A DNA stretch of 64,000 bases from assembly GCA_030248225.1 (NCBI GenBank), contig JASANE010019335.1, positions 1 through 64,000 on the forward strand, read 5' to 3'. The position numbers and the translations under genes are program-made. Below, piece after piece: positions 36,090 to 49,147 of the stretch. Position 1 is the first letter of the stretch, and every line of letters starts with the position of its first letter. The notes below the pieces were generated by a model, which saw nothing but the letters and a program-made list of their open reading frames with translations, was not told the origin of the DNA and did no database searches. The DNA is from Trileptium ribeirensis. Taxonomy: Eukaryota > Nematoda > Enoplea > Enoplida > Thoracostomopsidae.

Positions 36090-36315
36090 CAAACTGGAAG
36101 GTTACGCCAATATCAAACTGGAGGGGCATCAATATGAAACTGTAGGGGCACCAATATCAACCTGGAGGGGTGCATCAATATCAAACTAGAGGGGTCACAA
36201 ATATCAAGCGGGGGGAATAAATATCAAACTGGAGGCGGGCACCAATATCAAACTAAACGACGGCTCCAATATCAAACTGAAGGAGGGACAAATATAAAGC
36301 TGGAGGGGCACCGAT
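36090..36315. repeat. Minisatellite, CCAATATCAAACTGGAGGGG-type units
   Basis: About nine units of 22-30 bp containing AATATCAAACT and GGAGGGG follow one another with variable spacing. A single related block in reverse orientation (CCAGTTTGATATTGGTGCC) lies near 24230. Confidence 0.9.
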
Positions 36316-36565
36316 AACTATAAGAGACTTTTGTGTTTTATAAATGGCTGTAAGAAACAAAAGTTTCAAACTAGCTATTAGAGACAATAATCTGTTATGG
36401 CTAGCTGCAAGAGATTTTAGTCTCTTACGGTTAGCTGTTAGACATTTCTGTATTTATTGGCTATCTCTATAAGACTAAAATCTCTTACTAAAATCTGTTA
36501 GAGATTTAAATATCTAACAAGCAGTCATTAAAGACAAAAATCTCTAGCAGTCGTTTGCAAGAAAC
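36316..36565. repeat. AGAGAC/TCTCT-rich degenerate repeat, interrupted by a MITE
   Basis: Short units (GTTAGAGATTT, CAAGAGATTTTAGTCTCTTA, AAAGACAAAAATCTCTA) occur in both orientations and resume after the MITE near 37095-37150, showing that the MITE landed in an existing repeat. Confidence 0.6.
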
Positions 36566-36568
36566 TAA

Positions 36569-37078
36569 TGCGGCGTTCACGTTATAATGTCCCCAACGTT
36601 TGGAACCTAAGTATACCACACAGTGTCAGACACACTGTTGACAACAGGGTGTCTTAGACACCCCCATGTTTTTAATAAATTTTTTCAACGGTAGCTAGTT
36701 ACGCGTACTACCGCTTACCGACAGTGTAAGGCACACCGTGTCTTCTGGCAGTTTTATTGACAGTGTTCGGAATTATTTGAGCAATGTTCATATGGGCTAG
36801 ATACAAATATGGAGAATTTAGGAAAAACTCCACAGGACAGTTGACTAATAAACCGCATTAACTACAGACGGTGTCCGTTATAGTTAATTCGCGCCAAATC
36901 CGTAGCTAAGAGTGTGTACGACACTGTCTAGAAAAAATGTAGTAGCTAAGGGTGTGTCGTACACCCTCGGCATTTGATATACAGTATGGGTGTCACCCTG
37001 ACTGTCTATACGGTAGGGTCGCGACTACAGGGGGTCAAAAGTTCCAAACAGCGGGGACATTATAACGTGAACGCCGCA
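36569..37078. mobile_element. MITE, TWA family 1, copy 2 (510 bp)
   Basis: Same length, ends and interior as the copy at 23196-23705, with scattered substitutions. TAA is duplicated on each side (36566-36568, 37079-37081). Dyads corresponding to those of copy 1 lie at 36621-36637, 36647-36663, 36722-36738, 36910-36926 and 36950-36966, plus GGGTGTCACCC at 36988-36998. It has no coding capacity. Confidence 0.9.
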
Positions 37079-37194
37079 TAAAATATCATGTAACCGTCTA
37101 CTAGAGATATTAGTTTTTCCAAACGGCTGTTAAAGACAAAACTGTCCACTTCTTGCACTCATTATTCTGTGAAACCTGCATTACCTCAAGTCTA

Positions 37195-37520
37195 GCGTCA
37201 GTCTTAGCTATGCAGTGTCTTCGAGCTGGTAGAGTAAGAATCATTTTGCGACGGCTGGATCGTCGCTGCACATAGTATATATGAACATTTCAATTTACTC
37301 GGTTTTATCTTATGTCAATCGTGAGTTTTAGCTATCCAGTGTCATCGAGCTCGCAGAGTAGGTGTCATTTGGTGACGGCTGGATCACCGCTGCACATAGT
37401 ATATATGAACATTTCAATTTAGTCAGTTTTATCCTATGTCTGACATCAGTCTTAGCTATCCAGTGTCTTCGAGCTGTTTTAATGATTTCTATTTCACATA
37501 GTATATATGAACATTTCAAA
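37195..37520. repeat. 124-bp tandem repeat, about 2.6 copies
   Basis: TAGCTATSCAGTGTC begins at about 37205, 37329 and 37453, and CACATAGTATATATGAACAT follows in each unit. Confidence 0.95.
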
Positions 37521-40500
37521 GTATAAGAATTTTACCGTGCGCTACCGTAAAAATTGGTACTGACAAGTTGACATGTTCTCAACATTATAAAAGCCTTAAA
37601 ATAAATTTCAGAGAACACATATTATCTCATTGTACATGTTTGGAGGCGGGGAAAATGATGCCACAAAATATAATTCTTAAATAAATATGTTGAAACATCT
37701 GTATATGCGTCTTATGATACCCCTTTATTGATTAACCTATATCAGCGGAGTTTGTAGTTTGTTGTGTTTCAGCAGTTATGCCTCATGTGACTTACTTGGC
37801 TTATGAAAATATTCTTTTGGTTTGTATGAAAGTCGATATTGTTGTACTGTCTGCCAGTGCAAGCAGTTGAATTGTTGGTCAGCTGTAACCACATGAACTT
37901 CAGGTGTAAATAGTGCTGCAATTCAAATACTTTTAGCGCTAATATATTTAATATGTAAGTCTACAATTGACTTGTGTCGGTGTGGGCCTAAAATATAGAA
38001 CCATTCTTTTCGCAAGCCAGTGGAATCTGATATTTGTCGGTTACAGTGCAAGGACTTATTTAAATTCAAATAAAAAATCAGCATTCCTCCATCATTGATT
38101 ACATTTTATAAGAGAAAAATCATTTTCTGTGAATGCTCTGGTGGTGGATGTGATGCTATACAATCTGTCATTTTGATCGGAATGAGTTTGCACAAAATTA
38201 ACGCTGGTTTTACAATAAAATTAGAGCTAAATTTAATTTGAAAGCATTCTTTCGTTTCTTTATCGACTTACTATTTCGCACTCGGATAAGCAACGTTGAA
38301 TAAGTTTATTGCCAGCCGGAAAGCTGCAATTTAATTCCAAATAACTTATAATTGAACTATAATAATTGGATAAACTCATGTTATTAGACTGCTCTTTCCG
38401 TAGCCATAATTTTAATAACATAAATAGAGCTTCTGAATTCATGTAGCTAATTATTATTTCAAATTATATCCTTACTAGCAAATACGTCAAATTGCTCTAA
38501 TTGGGGTAAAGAGAAATTATGACTTTTAGCGAATATAACTCTTTAATGATGATTTAATATTTTAGCACTAAATCAGATATACCTAATCTCACTCGTATTA
38601 CGCCAGGACACTGTCTTCACAGTTGCCAATCTAATTATTATAAACTTTAGATCGTTTTGTTCGCTGCCATAGCCCAAAACTTCTGCACGGAGGGGCACTA
38701 TATGTGCTAGCTTGCCATAGTTGAAGCGCAGCTTTTACGTATAAACGCGGATTTCAGTTTTCTGTTATTTTAGAGCTGTCACAGATGCTGCTCGTAGTGC
38801 GAAAGCCCGCTCCCATGCCCGCCTTGTCTAAACCACTATGTCTATTGCAGCTAGTGCAAAATGAATATACGGCCATAGTTTTGGTATTTTTCTAACTATG
38901 TGTTTGTTGTAAATTATGTTGTAAATGTTGTCCATCATAAAATTCATGCCACGCTTCATCTAAATCATTTATGCAAAGTTTATAACAGTTAGCAAACGAA
39001 ATGTTATTCCTGATTCCGTGCATGCATGGGTCGATGATGGTCTACTCTGCTGAAGAGTGTGACGCTCTTCAGATTTTTTTCTTAACATCCGCGGTACGTC
39101 GGGGTAGTTTTCGCCTTTACTCCCACAAGGTTTATGTTAGCTTCAATATTATTACCCACTTGGTGGGTCATAAACGTGACCCACCCTCACCAGATTCTTG
39201 GAGCATGGAATTCTCTACACTATCAATGTCAAACAACGAAAAGTTAAATATTGAAAACGCATGCTACAGTAACCATTTGCTCATAAGAATAACTTTCTCA
39301 TCACGCATAATTATAAAAGTTCGAAGCATAGATTTAAATTTGGGACTCACGACTTTTATATAAAAATAGGTCTAAAAGCATGTCAAAATCAGTGTGGAAT
39401 TTTAGGTTGACGAATGTAAATTGCGGATTGTAGTATGACATTCTCTCTCCGCCGTACCTTTTTATAGTCACCTATGAGTCCTAATAGGTTCTTTAAGTAA
39501 CAAAGCGAGCGTGAATATAACATGTCCACAGACAGCAGAATACAACAGTATTTACTTTTTTATAATTATTTGTAGCAATTTCACTAAAAAATTTGTGGGT
39601 AATTCTCAGCTATCATTTTGTACTATTTGTTGTTTAACGATCAATTAACAAGTTTATAGAATAAAATAATTGTAGCTTACTGCACTCAAAGTCGGATTGT
39701 GATTTGTCAAAATTTAAAAACCAAAATCTGAGTTGGGTCACACTTAAAAATCCAAAATATTCTTATCAAGCAGTGAATATCGTATGCGAGCACCATAGTT
39801 TTAGTGAAGACCGCCTACTAGGTATATTTCATTCCCGGAATTTGGCGCATTTACTCAGAAGTTGTAAAAAATCAAAACATCTTAATTCTTTGCACAGTTC
39901 ATTCGTTCGTTGCTTAATTATTAGAAGGTCCAGTACAATACACTACAATCATTAAAACGCCTTTGGGTGTAATCGTAGTATCGTTACTATCATCGTTCCA
40001 AGTATTGTCATTATGGTCCCTAAAACCATCGAGGTTTGTGTTATTCATTGTGTCATTGCTTCGTAAAACTGACTGTCCTGTGAAATGTATAGATAAAGAG
40101 ATTAAGAAAACTGCTGTCGTCAAATTTAAATAATAACGGCCGTCAGAAAAATTTATTTCCATAAAAAATTAAACATATAACCAAATAAGTTTTTATCCCA
40201 TGCCGAAAAATACATTAATATTTAAAACTTGCTGATTGTAACTTAAGTCACTAATAGTCTCGTATCCTAAGAACTTAAACCTTTTGAACAGACTTTTATT
40301 AGTAAATTGTAACTAAAGTTACAAAAGAAGTCCCCAAATCTAAATATACATTAACAATGACACGCATCGCTAATTATGCCCTAGACACTAATCTGTTGCG
40401 TCCTAGGCTGTTTTTAAGATGTCATAAGATGTCCTAAAAATCTTAAAACATCTTTATTTCTTTGCAACGGACATTTGTTCTTAAGCCCAACCAAAGCACA

Positions 40501-41659
40501 CTAGAACTTAATCGTATTCATCAACATAATTGCTGTGAAAACTGTTTATCTGTAATATGTATACAGATATATAATTTGTTAGTCCCATGTCATAAAGTCG
40601 AAATTGTAATTGCCATTTGAAAAATATATTTTCATCTCAGCAGTTTTTAGTTATTGTCCAAAATTGAGAAAAGCAGGACACAACTAAAGATTTCCATCTT
40701 TTCAATAAACAAAATTTTGTCACACAACTAGTTTTAGATCGATGTGTTTTATACAGTTACGATCATCATCACTTTACAGATGGCACGTCACACAGTTGCA
40801 GCAAAAAATAGTACAAGTCAATAACAAAACAGACAATCGGTTCAAACTAAAAACTTAAATCATGTCTCGTGATAGTGATTTTTTCTATTATTATCATTGC
40901 TATTTTCAAAGGCTGAAGTATGTAAATTCAATTTTAAAATATATGAGATGGTTTAATTTTTTACTCGAACACCACCCAGCGTGTATGTATCTAAATATTG
41001 AAGTTCTGAAATGAACAAAAATGAAATGAACAAATCTTGAGATGAGCCTGAGGTTTTATTAGTTTGAGTGATGCAGAAATGCTAGACCGAAGAGACAGAT
41101 AAAAAATGAGACAAATAAAAGTAGGAAAACACCTTAAAGTGTAGATACGGATTTGAAAAATACATCTCACCTCTTTGTGTGAGTACTGTGGTTCCATTTT
41201 TATAAGTTTATAAATTTTTATCAGTTTAGGATAGATTTGTTTACACATTAAGGTGCAGTTCAATATAAACTTATATATTGACAATATGTTTGACTAAATA
41301 CAACGAATATCCATTACACGCTGTTTCTATTTGTAAGCTTATTTGTAGAGTTCAAAGTTAGTTACACAATCTGAAAAAATTTAATATGCAACGCAGTTTT
41401 GATTTTACGTATTTATATTGGCTTGTGTAGCGCTTCAAAATGCTGACAAGGGTGCAGCACACTATTCAAATCTGTTGGGTTATGCTAGGGAAAATTAGCG
41501 GTGACCCCGTTTGGCGGTTCTTCTGTTGTACAAAGTCAGTCTCACCCCGCTTACTATGCTCCTAAGTATTACCGTTCGGGATGAAAACCCTAGGTTGCTA
41601 AAACATTAACTATTTCTTCATAGTGTATTTGACAGGTCATACGCTAGCAGAGTTTGCTT
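37521..41659. other. Non-coding stretch of 4.1 kb
   Basis: Several short frames, the longest 120 residues (39001-39363, +), have no recognisable domain, and no splice structure links them. I see no RNA gene, transposon end or clear tandem repeat here. Confidence 0.4.
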
Positions 41660-41728
41660 ATAAATAGCGTAGTGGCTAGCATACAAGACTCGCACTCAAA
41701 ATTTCCAGATTCAATCTGGGGTTGCTAC
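41660..41728 (+). pseudogene. tRNA-like relic
   Basis: TAGCGTAGTGGCTAGCAT resembles a tRNA D-arm with A-box, and CCAGATTCAATCTGG resembles a T-arm that has lost about one base of its loop. The acceptor stem does not pair and no anticodon stem is clear, so this is a decayed tRNA or a tRNA-derived SINE head. Confidence 0.3.
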
Positions 41729-44046
41729 AAAAAATTTCATCAACATTGAACTAAATATACATAAATTTATGCGGCAAACGTTTAAATGACCTACAAATCC
41801 ATTTGGTGCTTTTTAAAATTGTTAAGAAATGTAGCCTAACATATACTACAATTGAGGCATTCTTATTACCTCTCTGCTGCTCCATGACAACTTTTGTTCG
41901 TTTGTTTTGTATGAAAAGCTTTAACATACAATCTCCCTGTATCAATCAATATTCATTCATTCATAACTAATGAAATTTTGTATGAAATGTATTGCCGTTT
42001 AGTTATTTACCTAGTCGATTACCTCCTCGTTGAATAAACTTTTAGTCCAAAACACCACTCTAATTCTATGAGCGCATTCTCTCAATGGTGTAACGCATTC
42101 TATACATTTAATTCCTTCCCTTTGGCCCAAAAACGTTTTAACGTTAGAAAAAAGGAACAGCTTAGTACGTGTGTTCGGGACTCGGCAGCCCGCGACTGAG
42201 TCTAAGCTTCACATAACAGCCTAGGCTTAGGTGATGTTCAGTATAACTTATTCGTTTATTTTGAATGTCTGTACCGCTTCCTGATTGAACTTTATGTCCA
42301 GCGCGAGGCATGACTTAGTACTGATGGATATGCCGAAGTTAGCTGTAGTTGTCGCCGACGGCAGCGTTTCCAATTTAATCAAGCTGTATAATATAAAACA
42401 ACTCCAACAATGTTCCACAGGGAATTTGGTTTTATTTTATACCTATATTTTTAGGTTAACTGTATATTAACTTTTCTGTGTTTTTAATATAATTAGCCAG
42501 CCTGCTATTGTATAGAACAAATTGATTTTATTTTGCTGAATTTACGATAAAATATTAGGGCCATATTTTGTTATGTTTTGTACTTTTATAAAATATATAT
42601 ACATTTAGAACTGGATCCAAAGACATCCAGAAAGCAAAGTGTAGCCTTTTTGGATTGATCATAGCCGAAAATAAAATATCCAACTGCCATCCCGTCCTTC
42701 CAATATGCTTCCTTTGATCGTGATTAATATTCCATTGTGCGTTTGTTCTTGTGCCATAAGAGTTTATAGTTCCATTATTTACAAGCAGTAAGATATATAA
42801 TTTATTATTTCAAGTGGTTTATAGAGTTCTTTCCATATAGATAGTTGACAAAAATAGACTTGGGTTGTAGCTAACCTTGTTTCTAAACTGTTCCGAAATG
42901 TCAGAACATTGAAATGCTACAGAAGATAAACATAGTAATTTATAATTCATTTTAGAAATTATTTAACAATTTAGAAATATTGTTCCTAAACTATTCAGAA
43001 ATGTTTCCATTCTATGAAAATCTAATATTGACATTATATCACGCATCTGGTGACTGAAAAACATTAACAAGTGAATGTTCTAGCCAAACGTTCCCATGAA
43101 ATTATGGATTTTTCCTGATAGAAGTGAAATTGTTTTGAAGGCCATGAAAGTAAGCATAAAATAGCAATTTTTCTTACTTATTTGTTGCGGTTATAAATCA
43201 TTTTGATCAAATTTTAGGATACTTTCGTTTTTGTGTAATTTCATTAACTCGTTGACTTTTACAGTGGTTGGCTGATCTCCTTTTTTAACATCAATCAATT
43301 TGTCTCGCAAGAGTTGAAGTCAGATTTGATCGCGACCGAAACAGAATTGCGTACTGAGTCTCACTGTTTTCGTCACAATTGTTTTCAATATTCCATAGTT
43401 TAATTATGCACAATGTTGTACATGATAGTGGACAAGCATAAAACTAGAATAACAAATTTAACTTTTACCATTTTAAAATTTATAGTTGCTGACGCTGACC
43501 CAGTAAATTGCTAGAGCAACGATATGTCTTGTGAACAGAAATAACCCTTGTATAGTCAATAACTTTCAGAGTTAGATCAAATATATATTCGTTAACTTGT
43601 ATCAATAATTTTAGATTAAAAAAACAAATTCAGTTTGCTCAGTTAACAGGTTTCATTCAGGATGCTCTATACACGTTGTTTACTATTTATCGAGCATTGG
43701 CGTTAGAAAGATTTCAAATCGGAGGAGGAAGTTAATTTCAAAATTGTGGCTACTGGATATGTGTAGCCCAGCATCCAAAATGTCGGGAAGCGGATACCGA
43801 CATTCCCCAGTATTGGACGGAATATAATATTTCAAGTATACCCAGCTATTTCAATAATACTAAACACAAAAACTATATTTTGATGTATAAGTTCACTTGT
43901 GCTACGTACTATTTCGGTTGCCCTTTAAAAGGTACATATATTAAATTGCACTGAAATATAAGTACAGATAATGCAAATAGTTGTAATCGAGTATGTCGGT
44001 CAACTACTATGACGGTACTAATCTTGGTCAAAGTTGTCATTTCATT
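41729..44046. other. Non-coding stretch
   Basis: No supported gene, RNA or repeat. Confidence 0.4.
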
Positions 44047-44074
44047 TAATGTCTCGCCGCGCGGCAAGACATTA
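44047..44074. other. 28-bp palindrome with GC-only core
   Basis: The segment reads the same on both strands except for one mismatched pair. Outer arms are TAATGTCT/AGACATTA and the core is GCCGCGCGGC. It sits in A+T-rich sequence and is followed by a smaller ATTAGCCTAAT inverted repeat. Confidence 0.85.
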
Positions 44075-44284
44075 GCCTAATGCAAAGCAATATTCGTTTG
44101 CACAGGATATTATATTTCCCTTGACTTTAGCTTCAGGTTTTAACCGTAGGTAGCCAGCCTGTGCTATCGTGCGTCTGCTGCGATTAGAAAGAGCGAACAG
44201 TTATCGTTCCAACTTTTTTAAATGAAATACGTTAAGCTTTAGAGTGAAAGTAGTTCAGTAATCGATTGTGAAAGGTTAAGCTAG

Positions 44285-45060
44285 AAATGGTAATATATGA
44301 ATAAACACATATATATGTATATACTTATATGAATATATACTTATATATATACAGGTATATATATTTTTGACATTTATATATATTATACATGGATAAAACA
44401 GCACGATATTCAAAAATGGGGGCAACTCGGAAAATTTCGGAGGTGATATGAAAAACTCCTATTTTTCCCAAACGTGGAGGGGGGTGTGGGCCACCTCTTG
44501 CTATGGCTCTGCATAGATATTCACAAATACATATACATACATATAAATGAATATACGCACATATATGAACATAGACAAACATATATACAAATGCTTATAC
44601 ACAAATATACAAAGATGTTTATGTTATACATATAAATTTACATATTTATAAATGTATACATATATTAATACGAATATGCACACTTATATGTACCTATAAC
44701 ATACCGATGTGCAGATATAGGTACATATACATCGTACATGCATCTATGATTGTGTGCATTTATGTATTCATACGTGCATGTACAATGTGTGTACACGAAT
44801 AATTGATAAAATACATATTGATAAAATACAATAAAATATACATTAATAAAATACACAGAAGTATAAAAGAATCATATTCATTTAGGTGTCTAAGGTCCCG
44901 CCGGTTGAGGGGGTAGAAGGTTCCAGCCGAGAAAGCGAAGGTATTCATGTATGCATGTACAATGTGTATATACGCATAATATACATAAACATTGATAAAA
45001 TCCACACCAAGAATAAATTTATGTAGCCATGCACAGATGTATACAAGAATACATACTATT
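44285..45060. repeat. TATA/CATA-type microsatellite region with embedded GC-rich fragments
   Basis: Long degenerate runs of ATATATGTATATAC, ATACATATAAAT and GCATGTACAATGTG. GC-rich fragments (about 44440-44510 and 44885-44940) interrupt the simple sequence. Frames of 63-85 residues on the - strand here are low-complexity artefacts. Confidence 0.8.
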
Positions 45061-45330
45061 CGTACGACCGTCAGTTTAGGGGTAAATGGTTCCGGCTTGG
45101 GAAGGGAAGATAAGTTAAGGCAGGGAAGTGGGATGGTAACAAATTTTTGATATTTTTAGGAACTCATAATTTTCCCAATTTTAGTAAATTAGTGCAGTAT
45201 TCCGGCAAATAATTACTTTTAAGTACAAATAATTGCTAACGCCAACAATTTTACACTTCCCCGCACCGTCGATGATCCTAAAAGACGTAAATGTGGCTTG
45301 AACGGTCTCCGAACCTCCGAACCCCTATGT
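45061..45330. repeat. Dispersed GC-rich repeat family, member 3
   Basis: A G-rich start is followed by an AATTTTCCCAATTTTAGT core and a CACTTCCCCGCACCG end, the same layout as members 1 and 2. Confidence 0.55.
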
Positions 45331-45419
45331 ACACCTATGGCGTATATAGTGTATAAAAGCATGCGCTTTGTAGCTATATCGGAACACATTTATGCAATAC
45401 ATGTTGCACATGCATGCTC

Positions 45420-45905
45420 ATTATGGGAGTAGGGGTTTCACCATGAGGCTTCCATATCCCCCTTGCCGCCGGCGCCCCAGGTACCAAATAGATAGACGGC
45501 GCCGAAGGTCACCACCCCCTCCCGAGGACCCTTCTATTCCTCCGTTAGGCTTCGGACCTCGGTGCATGTGTGATATTGTATTGTACCTGTACATATTGTG
45601 CATACATAGGAGAGGTCGGAAGTCCCACGGTATAGCGGGTGCGATAGGGTAGGTCGTCAGGGTGGAAAAAAATATTTGAAATTTTTTAAAAGAATATTGT
45701 TCAAATCGTTTTGGTACTCTTTTTACTAATTTTCTCTCACCTTTCGCCAATTTCCCCCATTTTGACGCCCATATTTTTGATAATGTTTGCCAGACTTTTG
45801 CATATTTTCGCCAAAATTATCCGCACGGCTTCCTTCGGCAGGAGTCGGCGGAATCCCGAGGAGTGGAGTTCGAGCGTCCTGGGGATAATCCTCCTGACTC
45901 CTATG
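45420..45905. repeat. Dispersed GC-rich repeat family, member 4
   Basis: Contains GGCTTCGGACCTCGGTGCAT, nearly identical to GACTTCGGACCTCGTGCATG at 61288, and the GGGTAGGTCGTCAGGG word also found near 14149. The core has TTTCGCCAATTTCCCCCATT and TTTTCGCCAAAATTATCC. Overlapping frames of 86, 109, 81 and 71 residues on both strands reflect high GC only. Confidence 0.65.
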
Positions 45906-48720
45906 AGCTTATATATAATAATATGCTTTATGGATATATTTGCATTGCACAAATAGATTACGACGGTTTAAGTTTCTAATTTAGCGATGCAGTGCATTTA
46001 ATGAAAAATAAATTTCCTGTTTACATTTAAATCTCCTTTGTTCTATGCCTAAACCAAGTCGTCGCATTTGTGTTTCAAAGTCTACATATTCTGGTTGTAG
46101 TTCCCTGGCAGACTAAATCACATTCAGAAAGTATAAAGAAAAATATATATTTGTACTTTTACCGATCCAAAATTTCATATCCCTATAACAATACAAAAAT
46201 GTTTTGGTTTGGTCAAAATTCCCTCTGGTTACGGCTAGCAAATGTATCTATCACTTCGGTCGAACAACGGTTGCTTAATGTTCGCTAACTTTTCATTTTT
46301 TAAGAATTTGATTATTTTGCAATGTGTTGTAGTTAACAAATTTTTGTCAAATATTCAGGCAAGGCACATGGCCAGAGGGTGCGGGGAAGGGGGCTTTTTG
46401 AAAAACTGTAGAAAAGTATATATCTTATGCTATCATCCACGGAATGGATCTTATCTGAGGAGAACAAGTGGATTGCTCATGTTTTGCTTTTAAGTGGATA
46501 AACGTGTACACAAATAAATGATTTTATTTTAATTATGGATGCTACGATAATGTTTAACTAATTTACATATAAAGTGGCCACACACCGACTGAGCCAAAAA
46601 GTTTGTTAATTTTACTTGAAACATCATATCATATTTGTTATTTATTCCACTTTGTGGAAATTTTCTGATATTGTGAACTGTCAGTTAGTAAAATTCGTTG
46701 ATTATTTCTATCACAGCATGAGAATTATTCTTAGACTATAGGTGAGAATTTAGGGTATGGGTTCGGCTGTGCACGACTCTAAAGCCTAGCCGCACAGAGA
46801 GTGTAATGTCATATAAATAACGAGCCGACACGACCCTTAGATCTATTTGTCAGAGCTGACCCGAACTTAGTGAATCTAGAAAAGATGGTTCGGCTCTTAA
46901 AAGTTCGTTTTAAAACTGCAAAAATAATTATAACATCTGAAGTATAGTATTACGGATAATTCACAGCGAAAAACATGACAAGTGTACCTCGGCTGGGCTT
47001 ATAAAATCTGTAAGAGCAGCTAAATATAGTTCTTTTGTTGGCTCACATGATTTTATATATTCTCTCAAACATTGTGGCTTCAGAAAATTTTTTTTATTAG
47101 ACTCTTTAAGAATTGAGCCGGGCCTGGCTTTCTATGGCAACGGCCGAAATGATAACGCAGCTGATACGTTCACAACCAACTGAGCCAAGAAGGATCTGTT
47201 TACTTAGGCACGCCGATATGAGGTTGAAAATCTGGCTTTTTCTCCCATCTATACTAGATGATACGTGTACCTGCCTACAATTAAAGCATGTGCCTATGGC
47301 CTTAGTTAGAGGTCATGTATCATATATAAGATTTATGAACTAACAAACCGGTAGTTTTTATTAGCCATATATATTTGCCAAGTGAAACATTGTTCATATA
47401 ATAATGCGACTTTCCAAAACGTACAATCAAATTTATATTGTTTAACCACACAAACTACTTAAACAGGCGTTCGTAGCAGTAATCTGATATCGTTAAATAT
47501 CAACTACGACAACTGTGCTGTTACCTATCTAAAGTTGTACGGCTTGTTGTTCAACAGAATAGCTATTTGAGCTTCTGATCTTCGGAAAATGCATAACAAA
47601 ATAACTAACATTAGCTAAGTTCACATTTGAACTGAGCCGTTTGCGTGCAAAGTTTTTGAGACTTGTCAGCCTAAACTAGGATCAGTGACCGTTGCATACG
47701 TGAATTGTTTCAGACTCGCGCAGCCCACAGATTGTAAACTTATATAGACGTATTTCCCAAGTAAATTATCTTTATTACATACTGCAAACCGTGCTACCGC
47801 AGCTCGCTTCATAATAATGAATCGCTTTTAATGATTAGCTGGTTGAATATATGATAATTAATGTATTGATACAGCCGATATTTCTACAGCCAATCCAACA
47901 ACCCAAATCGGACGCTGCCCGGTATGTACAGTTATTTGCATTGGGAAATTGATCAGGCCATTGTGGTTATTTGTGATAGCACTGAGTCTAGATCTATGTT
48001 TCTTTTTAGACGACACCAGACTAATAAGGTTTTTGAGCAGAGCCCTCTAAAGGGATCCACCAAGCCATATCGACAACAAAACCGCCAAGATTTCTAGATA
48101 GCATAGGAATACCAGAACCAGAACAATAGGAATAATTGTGAAATTGTTTTATGAGAAACATAAATGATATGCCAGGATCAAATATGAAAGTCCTAATGAA
48201 GAAAATTGAAATAACACATGATGTTGATATGCAGGAACTGGGCTCGCTAGCGGTGCTGGTGGCTGTTCGCTGCTCAGAGGTTTGAAGCCGAAGCCGATAC
48301 ACCGAATTGCACTTGAACAATTTCAATATGTTCTATTCTTCACAGTATAACATTTTGAAGTAAAGAAAGTGGAGTTGAGTGACCTTTAAACGTCCATTTC
48401 GCAATGTACACTGCTGTCATTTAGCTTCACATGACACCTGTGTATATTGCAAAGTATTATATTAGCTCTGATTGTCGCACGATGTATGTTCTGCATGTGC
48501 GTGTTGTTATTCACTCACTCGGCGAGGTTTCTTAGCAATCAAGCAACAAACAGCTCCTAGATAAAACTCAGTGGTTTGCGCTTGCCGATTGCAGCAATGT
48601 AATCGGGGTCCGATTTATAACGCCGATTGTATTTGGCAGCTATTTTACCGTGCACAAACTTATTCTGGCTTTAAGGGATTAAATCAAACTTTAGCCTAAT
48701 GCTTCACTGCTAAAAATATT
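45906..48720. other. Non-coding stretch
   Basis: No gene is supported. The word ACTGAGCC or a close variant recurs several times between about 46580 and 47640, so this may be a worn-out repeat. Frames of 72-101 residues show no known domain. Confidence 0.4.
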
Positions 48721-48775
48721 AATGCACGGCGACGAAACTTAAATATCTGTCACGTCATATCGACATACTTTTGTT
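48721..48775. mobile_element. Decayed tip of a TWA-family-2-like element
   Basis: After TTAA comes TGCACGGCGACGAAACTT, then an ACATACTTTTGT block, in the order seen at family-2 tips. No opposite end was found. Confidence 0.3.
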
Positions 48776-49147
48776 GTTTAAACACCTGCGAGGTGTTTCT
48801 GCCTGCAAACTGGTACATAATTTAACTAATTTTATATACCATGAGGGCGGCGATTTAATACAACTATATCAATATAAGTTGTAACTGAATTTCTTGTTTC
48901 GTATTTCAGAAATGTTTGATCAGTATCTGTAGAAATCAAAAAAATCCCTCTTTTAATATCTGTCTAAAGTTTTGCTATATTAAAATTCGAGAAACAATAT
49001 AGTAAAGCTCTGCCATATTTTATAATTAATAATAAACAAATATTTGTGTAACTATAATATAGAATCAATAATTGTTAAAAGAGACTAGTGTAATATACCA
49101 TAAAAAAAAAAATTGACAAATAAATAAGAATAAAAGTAAGAAACAAA

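Noticed and set aside
44325..45005. Cys/Tyr-rich - strand ORFs
   Set aside because: Produced by TATACATA-type simple sequence.
45392..45956. Four overlapping ORFs of 70-110 residues on both strands
   Set aside because: They coincide with a GC-rich repeat where stops are rare in every frame; peptides are low complexity and show no domain.
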